Assembly (NCBI RefSeq): GCF_016865485.1
Contig: NZ_AP024452.1
Coordinates: 828,501 to 892,500 of the forward strand
Reading direction: 5' to 3'
DNA from: Luteitalea sp. TBR-22
GTDB taxonomy: Bacteria > Acidobacteriota > Vicinamibacteria > Vicinamibacterales > Vicinamibacteraceae
DNA: 64,000 nt
Below, piece after piece: positions 23,923 to 32,115 of this stretch. The notes under the pieces were generated by a model that did not search any database, was not told the DNA's origin, and worked only from the letters and a program-made list of their open reading frames with translations. The position numbers and the translations under genes were made by a program. Within the stretch, counting starts at the first letter, position 1; every line of letters starts with the position of its first letter.

Positions 23923-24684
23923 ATGGCCGAGTCCTTCCGTTTCCGGCAGATCATCAAACGCGTCGTTCGAGGTGCGTACTGGCTCTGGACGCGTCGTCTA
24001 GAGGCGGACGCCATCCAGATGCCGCGGTCCGACTACAAGCGGACGTGGCAGCACCTGTCCGAGTCTGAGAGCGACGCCAAGATGTTTGTGGCATCCACAA
24101 CAGACGAGCAAACGTTCGAACGATCTGCGGCCTACACACGGGGCTTGCTGGAACGCTTCGTCGGACTGCATGCCAGCGACGTCGTCCTGGAGATCGGCTG
24201 TGGCGTGGGGCGCATCGCTCCGGAGGTTGCGCCGCTCGTCAAGACGTGGATCGGCACCGACATTTCAGCGAATATGCTCGGTCACGCCAAACGACGCTTG
24301 GCGACACTGCCGAATGTACGACTGGTCGAGTTGGCGGACGTCGGGCTGGCCGAGATCCCGGACGCGTCTGTAGATGTCGTGTACTGCACGGTCGTCTTCA
24401 TGCACCTGTACGAGTGGGACCGCTACAAGTACGTCACCGAAGCGCACCGGGTGCTGAAGCCGGGCGGTCGGTTGTACTGCGACAACATCGACATCACGTC
24501 GACCTTGGGATGGACGATGTTTTCGGACGCCGCGTCGTATCCACCCAAGGAGCGGCCGTCGTACCTCCCGATGCTCTCGAGCGCGGACGAACTGCGTGTC
24601 TTCGGCACCAAGGCCGGGTTCTCCACAGTCATGATCGAGCAGTTCGATGACGCGTGGGTCGCTTTGGTCGCGAGGAAGGTATAG
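23923..24684 (+). CDS. SAM-dependent methyltransferase (island)
   Basis: A 253-residue methyltransferase. A basic N-terminal segment (FRFRQIIKRVVRGAYWLWTRR) precedes DYKRTWQHLSESESDAKMFV, a sequence often seen in methyltransferases from polysaccharide or glycolipid clusters. Motif I is VVLEIGCGVGRIAPEVA, followed by WIGTDISANMLGHAKRRL, VDVVYCTVVFMHLYEWD and HRVLKPGGRLYCDN. It has no signal peptide. It follows the propeller gene in the low-GC island, with TATACT at 23871-23876 as a possible -10 box. Substrate unknown, possibly a sugar or lipid. Confidence 0.85.
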   Translation: MAESFRFRQIIKRVVRGAYWLWTRRLEADAIQMPRSDYKRTWQHLSESESDAKMFVASTTDEQTFERSAAYTRGLLERFVGLHASDVVLEIGCGVGRIAPEVAPLVKTWIGTDISANMLGHAKRRLATLPNVRLVELADVGLAEIPDASVDVVYCTVVFMHLYEWDRYKYVTEAHRVLKPGGRLYCDNIDITSTLGWTMFSDAASYPPKERPSYLPMLSSADELRVFGTKAGFSTVMIEQFDDAWVALVARKV

Positions 24685-24807
24685 CACCGAGCTCGTACTC
24701 CAAGGGCTTCGTGACTTGCTGCATCCGAGCTGATACCAGGGGGGGTACGTGTACGCGACGAAGCGACCGTCATGCAGTTGCTCGCGCAGCCACCGAAGCG
24801 AATCGAA

Positions 24808-24995
24808 TGCTCCGAGGGGCGGCACCGCATGCGCTCGTGATCGCGAGGAGCGCCGATCGTGATGCCGACGCCGGCGCGCTGGTGCGACAGGTGTGTGCCG
24901 CGCACGGCGGCAAGGGCGGTGGTCGCCCCGACCTCGCGCAGGCCGGCGGCGTCGTCGTCACCGTCGATCAGTTGCGGGAGATCATCGCAACGTGA
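24808..24995 (+). pseudogene. 3'-end fragment of an AlaX-type editing gene
   Basis: The sequence encodes LRGAAPHALVIARSADRDAD and continues to VTVDQLREIIAT, then TGA (24993-24995). It matches the last 60 or so residues of the intact editing hydrolase at 19480-20664, with 92% nucleotide identity over 150 bases and almost only synonymous changes. No upstream part of the gene remains, so it cannot be functional. Its very end (EIIAT instead of SFLG) differs, indicating a different original allele. It marks the right border of the island. Confidence 0.85.
24828..24977 (+). repeat. Right copy of the editing-gene 3'-end repeat
   Basis: Direct-repeat partner of 20500-20649 with 12 mismatches in 150 bases. 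Between 24996 and 25101 only short, weak inverted motifs around cagacgttca are seen and no gene. Confidence 0.9.
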
Positions 24996-25101
24996 CGTGA
25001 AATAGGAGAATCTCAGACGTTCAGAATTTCATGGCGGCCTCGGCACACCGGGGCCAGGGCTGACAGTGAGATTGTGAACGTCTGCAGTTCTGCAATTCTT
25101 C

Positions 25102-26592
25102 CTACGACGCGCAGACGAGGGCGAGCGCGTTCTCGACCACCGCGTCCACCTCGCGGTTGGGCAGCAGGAAGTTGTTGGCGATCACCGAGAAGACGTACTC
25201 GGCGCCCGACGCCGACGTGATGTAGCCCGAGAGCGCTCGCGCGTGCGCGAGGGTTCCCGTCTTGGCCAGCAATCGACCGGCGCAGGGCGATCCCTTGAAC
25301 CGCGTGCCGATCGTGCCGTCGGTCCCGGCAATCGGCAGCGTCGCCCTGAACAGCTCTCGGTGCGGCGGTTCCCGCATGGCGTGCAGCAGCGTCGTGATCG
25401 CACGCGCGGTCACGAAGTCGCGCCGCGAGAGGCCGGACCCGTCGAGCTCCTGCACGGTGCCTGCGGGCACGCCCACCCCGGCCAGTGCCTGCTGCACCGC
25501 GGTGCGCGCCGCAACCATCGTGGGCCCGCCAGTCGCGTCGGCGGCGAGCGCCCGCAGGAGGATCTCGCCGTACAGGTTCTGGCTGACCTTCATGAATCGC
25601 ACCGCCAGGTCCGACAGCGGCGGCGAGTCGTGCACGAGCAGCGGCGTGGCGCCATCGACGTCCGGCATGGCCTCGACCCGCGTGCGGCCGCGCACCTCGA
25701 TCCCCTCGTCGGCAAGTGCCATCCGCAACGCGCCCAGGAAGTACGTCGCCGGATCCGGGACGGCCACCGTCCGCTCGACCGGGCTGCCGCCCTGCGGCAC
25801 CGTTCCCGACACGACGATGACCGGGCTGCCGAGGGCGCGCGACACCTCGACGGCGGGCGTGGCGTCGGTCGTCGTGCGCACGTCGGCCTGCAGCGCCAGG
25901 CCGGCCGACGACGGCCACAGAGCGACGGTGGCGGGGCGCCCGGCCACCCCCGGGGTGACGCGCACGCGCACGACGTTCTCGTGGAAGGTCAGGCCGGAGT
26001 AGGGTGCCGCGTAGCCGAACGCAAGATCGTCCCAGCTCCAGGAGTCGCCGAGCCACTCGCTGCCGAGGCGTGTCGGGTCGCCGACCAGATCGCCCTCGAT
26101 GCGGCTGATGCCGTGCGCGCGCAACCGGCGCGCCCAGTCCCTGAAGCTCGCCAGCGGGTCCTCGCCGCGCCCGATCGACGGGTCCGCGCTGCCGATCACC
26201 ACGAGATCCCCTCGCAGGCTGCGACCCTCGATCGGTCCCGTGGCATGCAGGCGGGTGTGGAAGCGGTGGTTCCACCCCAGGCGGGTCGCTGCCGCGGCCA
26301 GCGTCACGATCTTCATGTTCGAGGCGGGCACCACGAGCCGGTCGGCATTGCGGGTCGCGAGCACGGCGCGCGTGTCGGCGCGCTCGAGGCGGACGGCCCA
26401 CAGCACTGCCCCCTCGGTGGCCGCGAACCTCGCATCGAATGCCGCGCCGAGACTCGCGTCGGGCGAAGGCGCGGCCGTCGTCGAGGCGGGGAGGGTGCTG
26501 GTCGACGGAGGCGGTGCCTGGCGGGTGGCGCAGGCGCCGAGGGCGAGCAGGCCGATCGCGGCCGCGCCGAGGCGGCCGCCAATCGGGATCAC
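25102..26592 (-). CDS. dacB: PBP4-type D-alanyl-D-alanine carboxypeptidase (family S13), probable lipoprotein
   Basis: A 496-residue penicillin-binding protein. Catalytic motifs are SxxK in VVPASNMKIV (S91, K94), SxN in KVSQNLYGEIL and KTG in LLAKTGTLAHARALSGY. It trims or cross-cuts peptidoglycan peptides in the periplasm. The N-terminus (LGAAAIGLLALGAC) has a lipobox with Cys21, followed by a Pro/Thr/Ser linker, which predicts a lipid-anchored form; most PBP4 proteins are only secreted. The GTG start overlaps the DUF4340 stop by four bases (GTGA), placing it as the last gene of the ABC/Gld operon. Confidence 0.92.
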   Translation of the reverse strand: MIPIGGRLGAAAIGLLALGACATRQAPPPSTSTLPASTTAAPSPDASLGAAFDARFAATEGAVLWAVRLERADTRAVLATRNADRLVVPASNMKIVTLAAAATRLGWNHRFHTRLHATGPIEGRSLRGDLVVIGSADPSIGRGEDPLASFRDWARRLRAHGISRIEGDLVGDPTRLGSEWLGDSWSWDDLAFGYAAPYSGLTFHENVVRVRVTPGVAGRPATVALWPSSAGLALQADVRTTTDATPAVEVSRALGSPVIVVSGTVPQGGSPVERTVAVPDPATYFLGALRMALADEGIEVRGRTRVEAMPDVDGATPLLVHDSPPLSDLAVRFMKVSQNLYGEILLRALAADATGGPTMVAARTAVQQALAGVGVPAGTVQELDGSGLSRRDFVTARAITTLLHAMREPPHRELFRATLPIAGTDGTIGTRFKGSPCAGRLLAKTGTLAHARALSGYITSASGAEYVFSVIANNFLLPNREVDAVVENALALVCAS

Positions 26593-27983
26593 GGCCTGGT
26601 CCCTGGGGCGGGCGACGAGGCCGGCGACGGGGCTGCAGTCGTCGGGGTCGAGGCAGCGGGCGCGAGGAGCGACAGGACGTCGTTCACCGCCGGCGAGCCG
26701 AGGGTGGCGGCGCCGGGCTCGCCGTCGCGCGTGGCGTACATGCGGTTGTTGGCCTGCACGATGGCGACCCGTTCCTGCGTGCCGCTGCCGAAGGTGGCCA
26801 CCGCGCTGAGCACCGGCGTCGCGCCGGCGGGGACCGCCTCCACCCATCCTTCTGCGCGCAGCGTGCCGAGGCGGCTGGCGATGTCGTCGATCGTCGCCGC
26901 CTTCACGGAGGTGTCGGCGGGCGCGACCTGCACCCACGTCTCGGTGGCGGTCGCGCCGGTGCCGGCCTTCTTCTTCTCGAAGGTCCGGCTGTCGTCGCCC
27001 CACATCAACACGAGGCGCGACAGGTTGAACATGCGATAGGCGAAGACGTCCTTGGCCCGATACGCGGCGGCCGCCCGCTGCAGGTCGTCGGCCAGGCCCT
27101 TCTCCACGGTGAACACGATCGGCCGCGCGGCGTCCTTCATGTGCACCGCGGTGTCGCCACTCGGGCTGCCCACGAACACCTGCGCCAGCGTCTTGCCACC
27201 CGCCATCGCCGTGACGGTGGTCCTGGCGGGCTGCAGGCCGTACGTGTCGAGCGTGGCCGGCTGCTCGGCGACGATCGCCTGCATCTGCCCCGACGACAGG
27301 CGGGTCAGCAGCGAACTCACCTCCGCGGCATCGGCCCGCGCCTGGAGAGGCTGGACGAGGCGCCAGTCGTCGCCCTGCTTCTTCAACTCGATCGTGCCGG
27401 GCGCGCCGATGATCGCCAGGTGATCCACGGCCTCGCGATCCATCGTCACGATGGCCTTGTTGCGCAACTGGAACGTCGTGCGGTCGAGGCTCTGCTCGAG
27501 CCACGACGGCACGGTGAAGACCCGCGGCGCGTCGGCCAGCTTCGCGTAGGTGTCGCCGCCAGTGGCGGTCTTCGATCCGAGCAGCAGCGTGCGCGTGGTG
27601 GTGCCGGCCGTGAACGTCACCGAGACGCGTGGCGCGTGCAGCCCGAACGTCTCGAGGTTGGCCGGCTTCTCGTCGATGACGCGCGTCAGGTCGAGCGAGG
27701 CCAGGTTGCTGGTCACGCCCGACACTTCGGTGGCGTCGGCGGGCACCTGCACCGGCGACTCGATCGTCCAGCCGACGCCCTGCTTCTTCAGGCGTGTGCG
27801 ATCGCCATTGGATCCGTGCAGCTCGAGGGCCGCGATCGCCTCGGCCTTCAGGTCCGTGAACACCTTCTCGGTCTTCGGCGCGTCCTCGTCGGTCACCTCG
27901 CGCTTCATCTCGACGAACCAGATGTAGGCGCCGAGGGCGGCGGCGAGGGCGAGCAGGATGAGGGTGGAGCGTCCGCGGTTCAT
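26589..27983 (-). CDS. DUF4340 domain protein
   Basis: A 464-residue membrane-anchored protein: one N-terminal helix (STLILLALAAALGAYIWFVE) and a large external part containing repeated DUF4340-type units (VTDEDAPKTEKVFTDLKAEA, IESPVQVPADATEVSGVTSN, RLVQPLQARADAAEVSSLLT). DUF4340 proteins nearly always accompany GldG-like ABC accessory genes, as here; their job is unknown. The ATG at 27983 overlaps the stop of the GldG gene (ATGA). The C-terminus is an Ala/Thr/Pro-rich tail. Confidence 0.9.
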   Translation of the reverse strand: MNRGRSTLILLALAAALGAYIWFVEMKREVTDEDAPKTEKVFTDLKAEAIAALELHGSNGDRTRLKKQGVGWTIESPVQVPADATEVSGVTSNLASLDLTRVIDEKPANLETFGLHAPRVSVTFTAGTTTRTLLLGSKTATGGDTYAKLADAPRVFTVPSWLEQSLDRTTFQLRNKAIVTMDREAVDHLAIIGAPGTIELKKQGDDWRLVQPLQARADAAEVSSLLTRLSSGQMQAIVAEQPATLDTYGLQPARTTVTAMAGGKTLAQVFVGSPSGDTAVHMKDAARPIVFTVEKGLADDLQRAAAAYRAKDVFAYRMFNLSRLVLMWGDDSRTFEKKKAGTGATATETWVQVAPADTSVKAATIDDIASRLGTLRAEGWVEAVPAGATPVLSAVATFGSGTQERVAIVQANNRMYATRDGEPGAATLGSPAVNDVLSLLAPAASTPTTAAPSPASSPAPGTRP

Positions 27984-29587
27984 CCGCGCCTCCGGCTCCA
28001 CGTCCACACGCCGAGCGCGGCCACTGCGAGCGGCAGGCCCAGCACCGACAGGTACAGCACGCGGCGCTGCTGGTCCTCGGTCATCGTGACGCGCCGGTCA
28101 CCGGCCTGCTTGGGCCGGATCGCGATGAGCGCTTCCTGCTGCGCCACCCAGTTGACCGCGTTCAGGAACAGGTCGCGGTTGCCCTGCGTGCCGAGCACGG
28201 CGTTGCTGGCGAAGTCGGAGTCGCCGATCACCACGACGCGCGTCTGCGGCGTGCGGGGCGCCTCGGGGGCCGGCTGTCCGGGCACGGGTGGCGGCGTCGG
28301 GGTCTTCGGCGCGCCCGGCGCGTCGACGGCGACCGCGGCGGCCAGCGTGATCGGGCCTTCCTTGTCGCCCGCGGCGGCATCGCGCTCGACGGGCGTGCCG
28401 GCAAACACCGCCTTCAGGTCGGTCTCCGCCCAGGACTGCGCGCTGGTCGAGGCGATCGGCTGCGCGGAGCGCCCGTTGACGCCGCCCTCCACCGGGGCCA
28501 CCGAGCGTGCGAGCGGGAACGCCGTGATCAGGCCGAAGTTCTGCGTGATCGGGTGATCGGGATAGGTCGCCACCACCGGCACCGAGGGACCGGCGCCGAG
28601 CAACTGCCCGACGCTGCTCACGTCGACGACGACGTTGGTGCCGACCTCGATGCCCCAGGCCTTCGCCAGGCCGATGAGGCCGGTGAGCGGCGGCGCATCG
28701 GCGCCGTCAGGCGGGTCGATCAGCAGCAGCAGCTTGCCGCCCTTGTCGAGGTACCGCGACACCATGTCCAGTTCCGGCTGCAGGAAGTCGGTCTTCGGCC
28801 CGGCAATCACGAGGACGGCCGCGTCGGCGGGCACCTCCTGCTGCTGCGCGAGGACGACCTTCTCGACCGAGAAGTTGTCGCGCTGCAGCGCGCCGGCAAT
28901 CGCGTTGTAGCCGGTGCGCTGGTCGGCGCTCGTCGTGTCGCGCTCGCCGTGGCCCGACGAGAAGTACACCTTCTTCTCGCCGCCTTCCACCGCCTTGACG
29001 ATGGCGTTGGTGATGTCCTGCTCGGTGTCGGTGGTGATGCGCTCGACGCGGCCGTTGTAGTCCACGGCGATGGTGCCGTACTGCTGCACCTGCCACTGAC
29101 GGGCGACCGCCGGCTGCTTGTCGGGGTCGATGTACTCCACCTGCAGCTGCTTGCTGGCGTACGTGTAGCCGTCGAGGCGATCGCGGAAGCGCTGGAACTC
29201 GGTGTCCTTGGCGAACACCTTCACCTGCACCGGCGCCTTCAGGCTGGCCAGCACCTTGCGACTCTGGTCCGAGAGCGTGAACTGGCCGCCCTCGGTGAGG
29301 TCCCAGCGCTTGTGCTGGCGCGTCGCCACCCAGTTGACGCCGACCAGGATGGCCAGCAGGAGCAGGACGCTGGCCGAGGTCAGCGCGCCGGCGCGGGTGC
29401 CGCGGCGCGACCACATGGCAGCGAACTCGCGCCACTGAGTCGCGAGGTAGGCGAGCACCACCACCAGACCGGCCAGCGCGAGGCGCTGCCAGATCTGCTG
29501 CTGCTCGGGCTTGATGAAGCGGATGGCGACGGCCGCGACGACGAGCGCGGTGCCGATCCAGCCGAGGACGTTGACGAAGCGGTTCAT
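27980..29587 (-). CDS. GldG-like ABC-associated membrane protein
   Basis: A 535-residue protein with three N-terminal helices, a large periplasmic domain and a C-terminal helix (VLYLSVLGLPLAVAALGVW). The external domain contains the GldG/ABC-2 accessory features RWDLTEGGQFTLSDQSRKVL, VQVKVFAKDTEFQRFRDRLD, VYFSSGHGERDTTSADQ and LVIAGPKTDFLQPELDMV. In gliding Bacteroidetes GldG works with GldA and GldF, but the same trio in non-gliding phyla has no known role. It overlaps the next gene by four bases and is 22 bases downstream of the permease gene. Confidence 0.9.
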   Translation of the reverse strand: MNRFVNVLGWIGTALVVAAVAIRFIKPEQQQIWQRLALAGLVVVLAYLATQWREFAAMWSRRGTRAGALTSASVLLLLAILVGVNWVATRQHKRWDLTEGGQFTLSDQSRKVLASLKAPVQVKVFAKDTEFQRFRDRLDGYTYASKQLQVEYIDPDKQPAVARQWQVQQYGTIAVDYNGRVERITTDTEQDITNAIVKAVEGGEKKVYFSSGHGERDTTSADQRTGYNAIAGALQRDNFSVEKVVLAQQQEVPADAAVLVIAGPKTDFLQPELDMVSRYLDKGGKLLLLIDPPDGADAPPLTGLIGLAKAWGIEVGTNVVVDVSSVGQLLGAGPSVPVVATYPDHPITQNFGLITAFPLARSVAPVEGGVNGRSAQPIASTSAQSWAETDLKAVFAGTPVERDAAAGDKEGPITLAAAVAVDAPGAPKTPTPPPVPGQPAPEAPRTPQTRVVVIGDSDFASNAVLGTQGNRDLFLNAVNWVAQQEALIAIRPKQAGDRRVTMTEDQQRRVLYLSVLGLPLAVAALGVWTWSRRRG

Positions 29588-29609
29588 GGCTGTGCGTCTC
29601 CGGACCGGG

Positions 29610-30383
29610 TTACCCGCGCCACCGGTCGGCATCGACCGACCGGGCGGTGAGGAAGAGCCCGAACGCGATCACGCTCAGGTAGTAGACGACGTGCTGCGTG
29701 TCGATGACGCCCTTCGAGAAGTCCTCGAAGTGCTGGAACACCGACAGCGCCGAGACGATGCCGCGGCCGATCGGGCCGGCACCCTCGCCGACCCAGGCCA
29801 CCAGCAGCAGCATCAGCAGGACGGCGTAGGTGAGCAGGCCCGCCACGATCTGGTTGCGCGTCAGGTTGGACAGGAACAGCCCGATGGCGATGAAGCCGCC
29901 GCCGAGCAGCAGCAGGCCGAGGTAGCCGGTGAGCACCGGGGCGATCTCGGGGTCCCCATAGGCGAAGAGCCAGATCAGGTTGAGGGCGCTGAGCAGCAGC
30001 ATCAGGGCGTACAGCGTGTACGCGCCCAGGAACTTGCCGAGGACGATCTCCCAGTCGGTGAGCGGCGAGGTGAGCAGCAGCTCGATGGTGCCGCTGCGCT
30101 TCTCCTCGGCGAAGGTCCGCATGGTGAGCGTCGGGATGAAGATGAGGATGATGATCCCGGCCTGCAGGAGCAGCGGCCGGATCAGCATCTCGTTGACGTT
30201 GAGCGCCTGCGGACCGCCCATGCCGAACTGCGACATGCGGAGGCTCTGCTCGCTGAAGAAGCTCAGGAAGCTGTAGAACATCCAGCCGAAGAGCAGCGCG
30301 AACAGGCCGACGAGCATGTAGGCGATGGGCGAGGCGAAGTAGCTGTGGAGTTCGCGTCGGGCGATGGCGAGGGTGTTACGCAC
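29610..30383 (-). CDS. ABC-2 type permease (GldF-like)
   Basis: A 257-residue inner-membrane protein with six predicted helices. It begins MRNTLAIARRELHSYFASPI and has the typical TMRTFAEEKRSGTIELLLTS segment in the first cytoplasmic loop, followed by LTDWEIVLGKFLGAY. This is the permease partner of the ATPase encoded just upstream, with which it overlaps by eight bases (GTG start at 30383). Transported substrate unknown. Confidence 0.92.
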   Translation of the reverse strand: MRNTLAIARRELHSYFASPIAYMLVGLFALLFGWMFYSFLSFFSEQSLRMSQFGMGGPQALNVNEMLIRPLLLQAGIIILIFIPTLTMRTFAEEKRSGTIELLLTSPLTDWEIVLGKFLGAYTLYALMLLLSALNLIWLFAYGDPEIAPVLTGYLGLLLLGGGFIAIGLFLSNLTRNQIVAGLLTYAVLLMLLLVAWVGEGAGPIGRGIVSALSVFQHFEDFSKGVIDTQHVVYYLSVIAFGLFLTARSVDADRWRG

Positions 30384-31377
30384 CGGCCACCTCCCCGTCT
30401 GCCTGCGGCGTGGCCACCGGGGCGACGCCCTGGCCGTCGGCTGGCGTATCGCTCGTCGTGAGCTGCAGGAAGATCTCCTCGAGGCTCATGCGCATCGGCC
30501 GGAGTTCCACCAGGCCGAAGCCGGCCCCGACGGCCGCCTGCGCGACTGCCCGGCGCACGTCGAGGCCCTTCTCGCTCTGGACCTCGAAGCCGGTGAAGGC
30601 GCCGTGGCGGTTGGCGACGCTCACCGCGGTGACCCCCGGGATGCCGGCCAGCACCGGCTGCGCGTCGGCGCCCTGCGTGTCGAGCTCGACGTACACCGAG
30701 GCGGCGCCCTGCAGGCGCGCCGTGAGGTTCTCGGGCGTGTCCTCGGCCACGACGCGACCCTTGTTGATGATCACGACGCGCGAACAGGTCTGCGCCACCT
30801 CGGGCAGGATGTGCGTGCTCAGGACGATGGTGTGGTCGCCACCGAGGCTGCGGATCAGGTCGCGCGTCTCGATGATCTGCTTGGGGTCGAGCCCGGCCGT
30901 GGGTTCGTCGAGCACGAGCACGTCGGGGTTGTGGATGAGCGCCTGCGCCAGCCCGACCCGCTGCTTGTAGCCCTTGGAGAGCTTGCCGCAGTGGCGGTGG
31001 GCCATGTCGGCCACGTGCGCGCGCTGCATCACGGTCGCCACGCGGCTGGCCTGCTCGCCGGCCGGCACGCCCTTGATGCGGGCGACGAAGCGGAGGTACT
31101 CCCGCACCGTCATGTCTGGGTAGAGCGGGGGTGTCTCCGGCAGGTAGCCGATGCGGCGCTTGGCCTCCACCGGCTGCTCCTGCAGGTCGAATCCCGCGAC
31201 GCGCGCGCGGCCCTCGGTGGGCGGCATGTAGCCGGTCAGGATGCGCATCGTGGTGGTCTTGCCGGCGCCGTTGGGCCCCAGGAACCCCAGGATCTCGCCC
31301 TTCCCGACGTTGAAGCTCACGCCATCGACCGCCGTGAAGGGGCCGTAGCGCTTGGTGAGCTGCTGCACCTCGATCAC
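30376..31377 (-). CDS. ABC transporter ATP-binding protein (GldA-like)
   Basis: A 333-residue ATPase: Walker A LGFLGPNGAGKTTTMRIL, signature CGKLSKGYKQRVGLAQAL, Walker B VLVLDEPTAGLDPKQ and the His switch VLSTHILPEV. The C-terminal 90 residues (VYVELDTQGADAQPVL onward, MRMSLEEIFLQLT) are the extension common in ABC-2 exporters. First gene of a five-gene minus-strand operon. The GTG at 31377 is preceded by GGAG at seven bases; the upstream frame reads through the heptad array and is not coding. Confidence 0.94.
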   Translation of the reverse strand: MIEVQQLTKRYGPFTAVDGVSFNVGKGEILGFLGPNGAGKTTTMRILTGYMPPTEGRARVAGFDLQEQPVEAKRRIGYLPETPPLYPDMTVREYLRFVARIKGVPAGEQASRVATVMQRAHVADMAHRHCGKLSKGYKQRVGLAQALIHNPDVLVLDEPTAGLDPKQIIETRDLIRSLGGDHTIVLSTHILPEVAQTCSRVVIINKGRVVAEDTPENLTARLQGAASVYVELDTQGADAQPVLAGIPGVTAVSVANRHGAFTGFEVQSEKGLDVRRAVAQAAVGAGFGLVELRPMRMSLEEIFLQLTTSDTPADGQGVAPVATPQADGEVAGA

Positions 31378-31551
31378 CGTATGTCTCCAGGACGCGGCCC
31401 GCCGAGGCGCCGTCGGGGGACGGGCGCACGCAGGCCGGATGCTCGTCGTGACGGGCTGTCGTTCCCGTCGGTCGACTGCCGATCCCACATCGTAATGAGC
31501 GCGATGGGGCGGGTCAATTTCCGGTACGCCAATCGCCAGCCGCCATCGTCT

Positions 31552-31662
31552 GGCACCCGGCACCCGGCACCCATGGCTCGCCGCCCCGGTGCCCGGTGCC
31601 CGGTGCCCGACGCCCGGCACCCCGACGCCGATCCCCGACCCGCGATTCGCGGTCCCCGTTCC
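31552..31662. repeat. Long heptanucleotide array (about 16 units)
   Basis: Units ggcaccc (three), then variants, cggtgcc (three), cgacgcc, cggcacc, ccgacgc and further variants to 31662, all in 7-bp phase. It fills most of the 310-bp gap between the divergent ABC operon and arsR; the rest of the gap (31378-31551) shows no gene. Confidence 0.85.
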
Positions 31663-31668
31663 TGTGAT

Positions 31669-31688
31669 ATATGAACACTTGTTCATAT
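31669..31688 (+). promoter_or_regulatory. ArsR/SmtB-type operator
   Basis: A perfect 9-bp inverted repeat, ATATGAACA-CT-TGTTCATAT, which is the classic recognition site of metal-sensing ArsR/SmtB repressors. It overlaps the first possible ATG of arsR (31687). The repressor would block transcription of itself and the P-type ATPase until metal binds. Confidence 0.85.
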
Positions 31689-32115
31689 GTCACACCCGAC
31701 TCCCGCCGCCTCCACCCCCGGCCGCGTCCCCGGCAGCGCCGCCCCCGGCCGCCGTCGCCCGGCCCGGGCGCCGGTGCCGCCGCTCTCCAGTGAGACCGCG
31801 GGCGCGCTGGCCGAGACCTTCCGGGTCCTCGGTGATCCGACGCGCATCCGGCTGATCGCCGCCATGGCGGTCGCCGAGCGCTGTGTCGGTGACCTGGCGA
31901 GCCTGGTCGGCATGAGCGAGTCGGCCGTGTCCCACCAGTTGCGCATGCTGCGCGCCGCCCGCATCGTCCGCACCCGTCGCGCCGGGCGGCAGATCTTCTA
32001 CACCCTGGACGACGGCCACATCCTGGCGCTGTTCCAGCAGGGGCTGAGCCACGTCCACGAGGAGGTGACCGCGCCGGCATCGACCCGGCGTGGCGCCCCG
32101 GGGGGCACGCGATGA
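31687..32115 (+). CDS. ArsR/SmtB-family metal-responsive repressor
   Basis: A 142-residue winged-helix regulator: AETFRVLGDPTRIRLIAAMA, the recognition helix MSESAVSHQLRMLRAARIV and the wing RRAGRQIFYTLDDGHI. The ELCVCDL metal motif is reduced to ERCVGDLASLV, with one Cys; the C-terminal helix DGHILALFQQGLSHVHEE carries His, Asp and Glu residues matching the alpha-5 zinc site of SmtB/CzrA. The first 35 residues are Pro/Arg-rich and unlike the family; since the operator overlaps ATG 31687, translation may instead start at GTG 31774. It overlaps the ATPase gene by four bases. Confidence 0.92.
   Translation: MSHPTPAASTPGRVPGSAAPGRRRPARAPVPPLSSETAGALAETFRVLGDPTRIRLIAAMAVAERCVGDLASLVGMSESAVSHQLRMLRAARIVRTRRAGRQIFYTLDDGHILALFQQGLSHVHEEVTAPASTRRGAPGGTR

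Noticed and set aside
24654-24827. Coding sequence continuing upstream of the editing-gene fragment
   Set aside because: It overlaps the end of the methyltransferase gene in another frame and has no similarity to the editing hydrolase.
20665-25101. Island as a prophage or integrative element with tRNA target
   Set aside because: No integrase, phage or conjugation gene and no tRNA sequence were found; only the duplicated gene end marks the borders.
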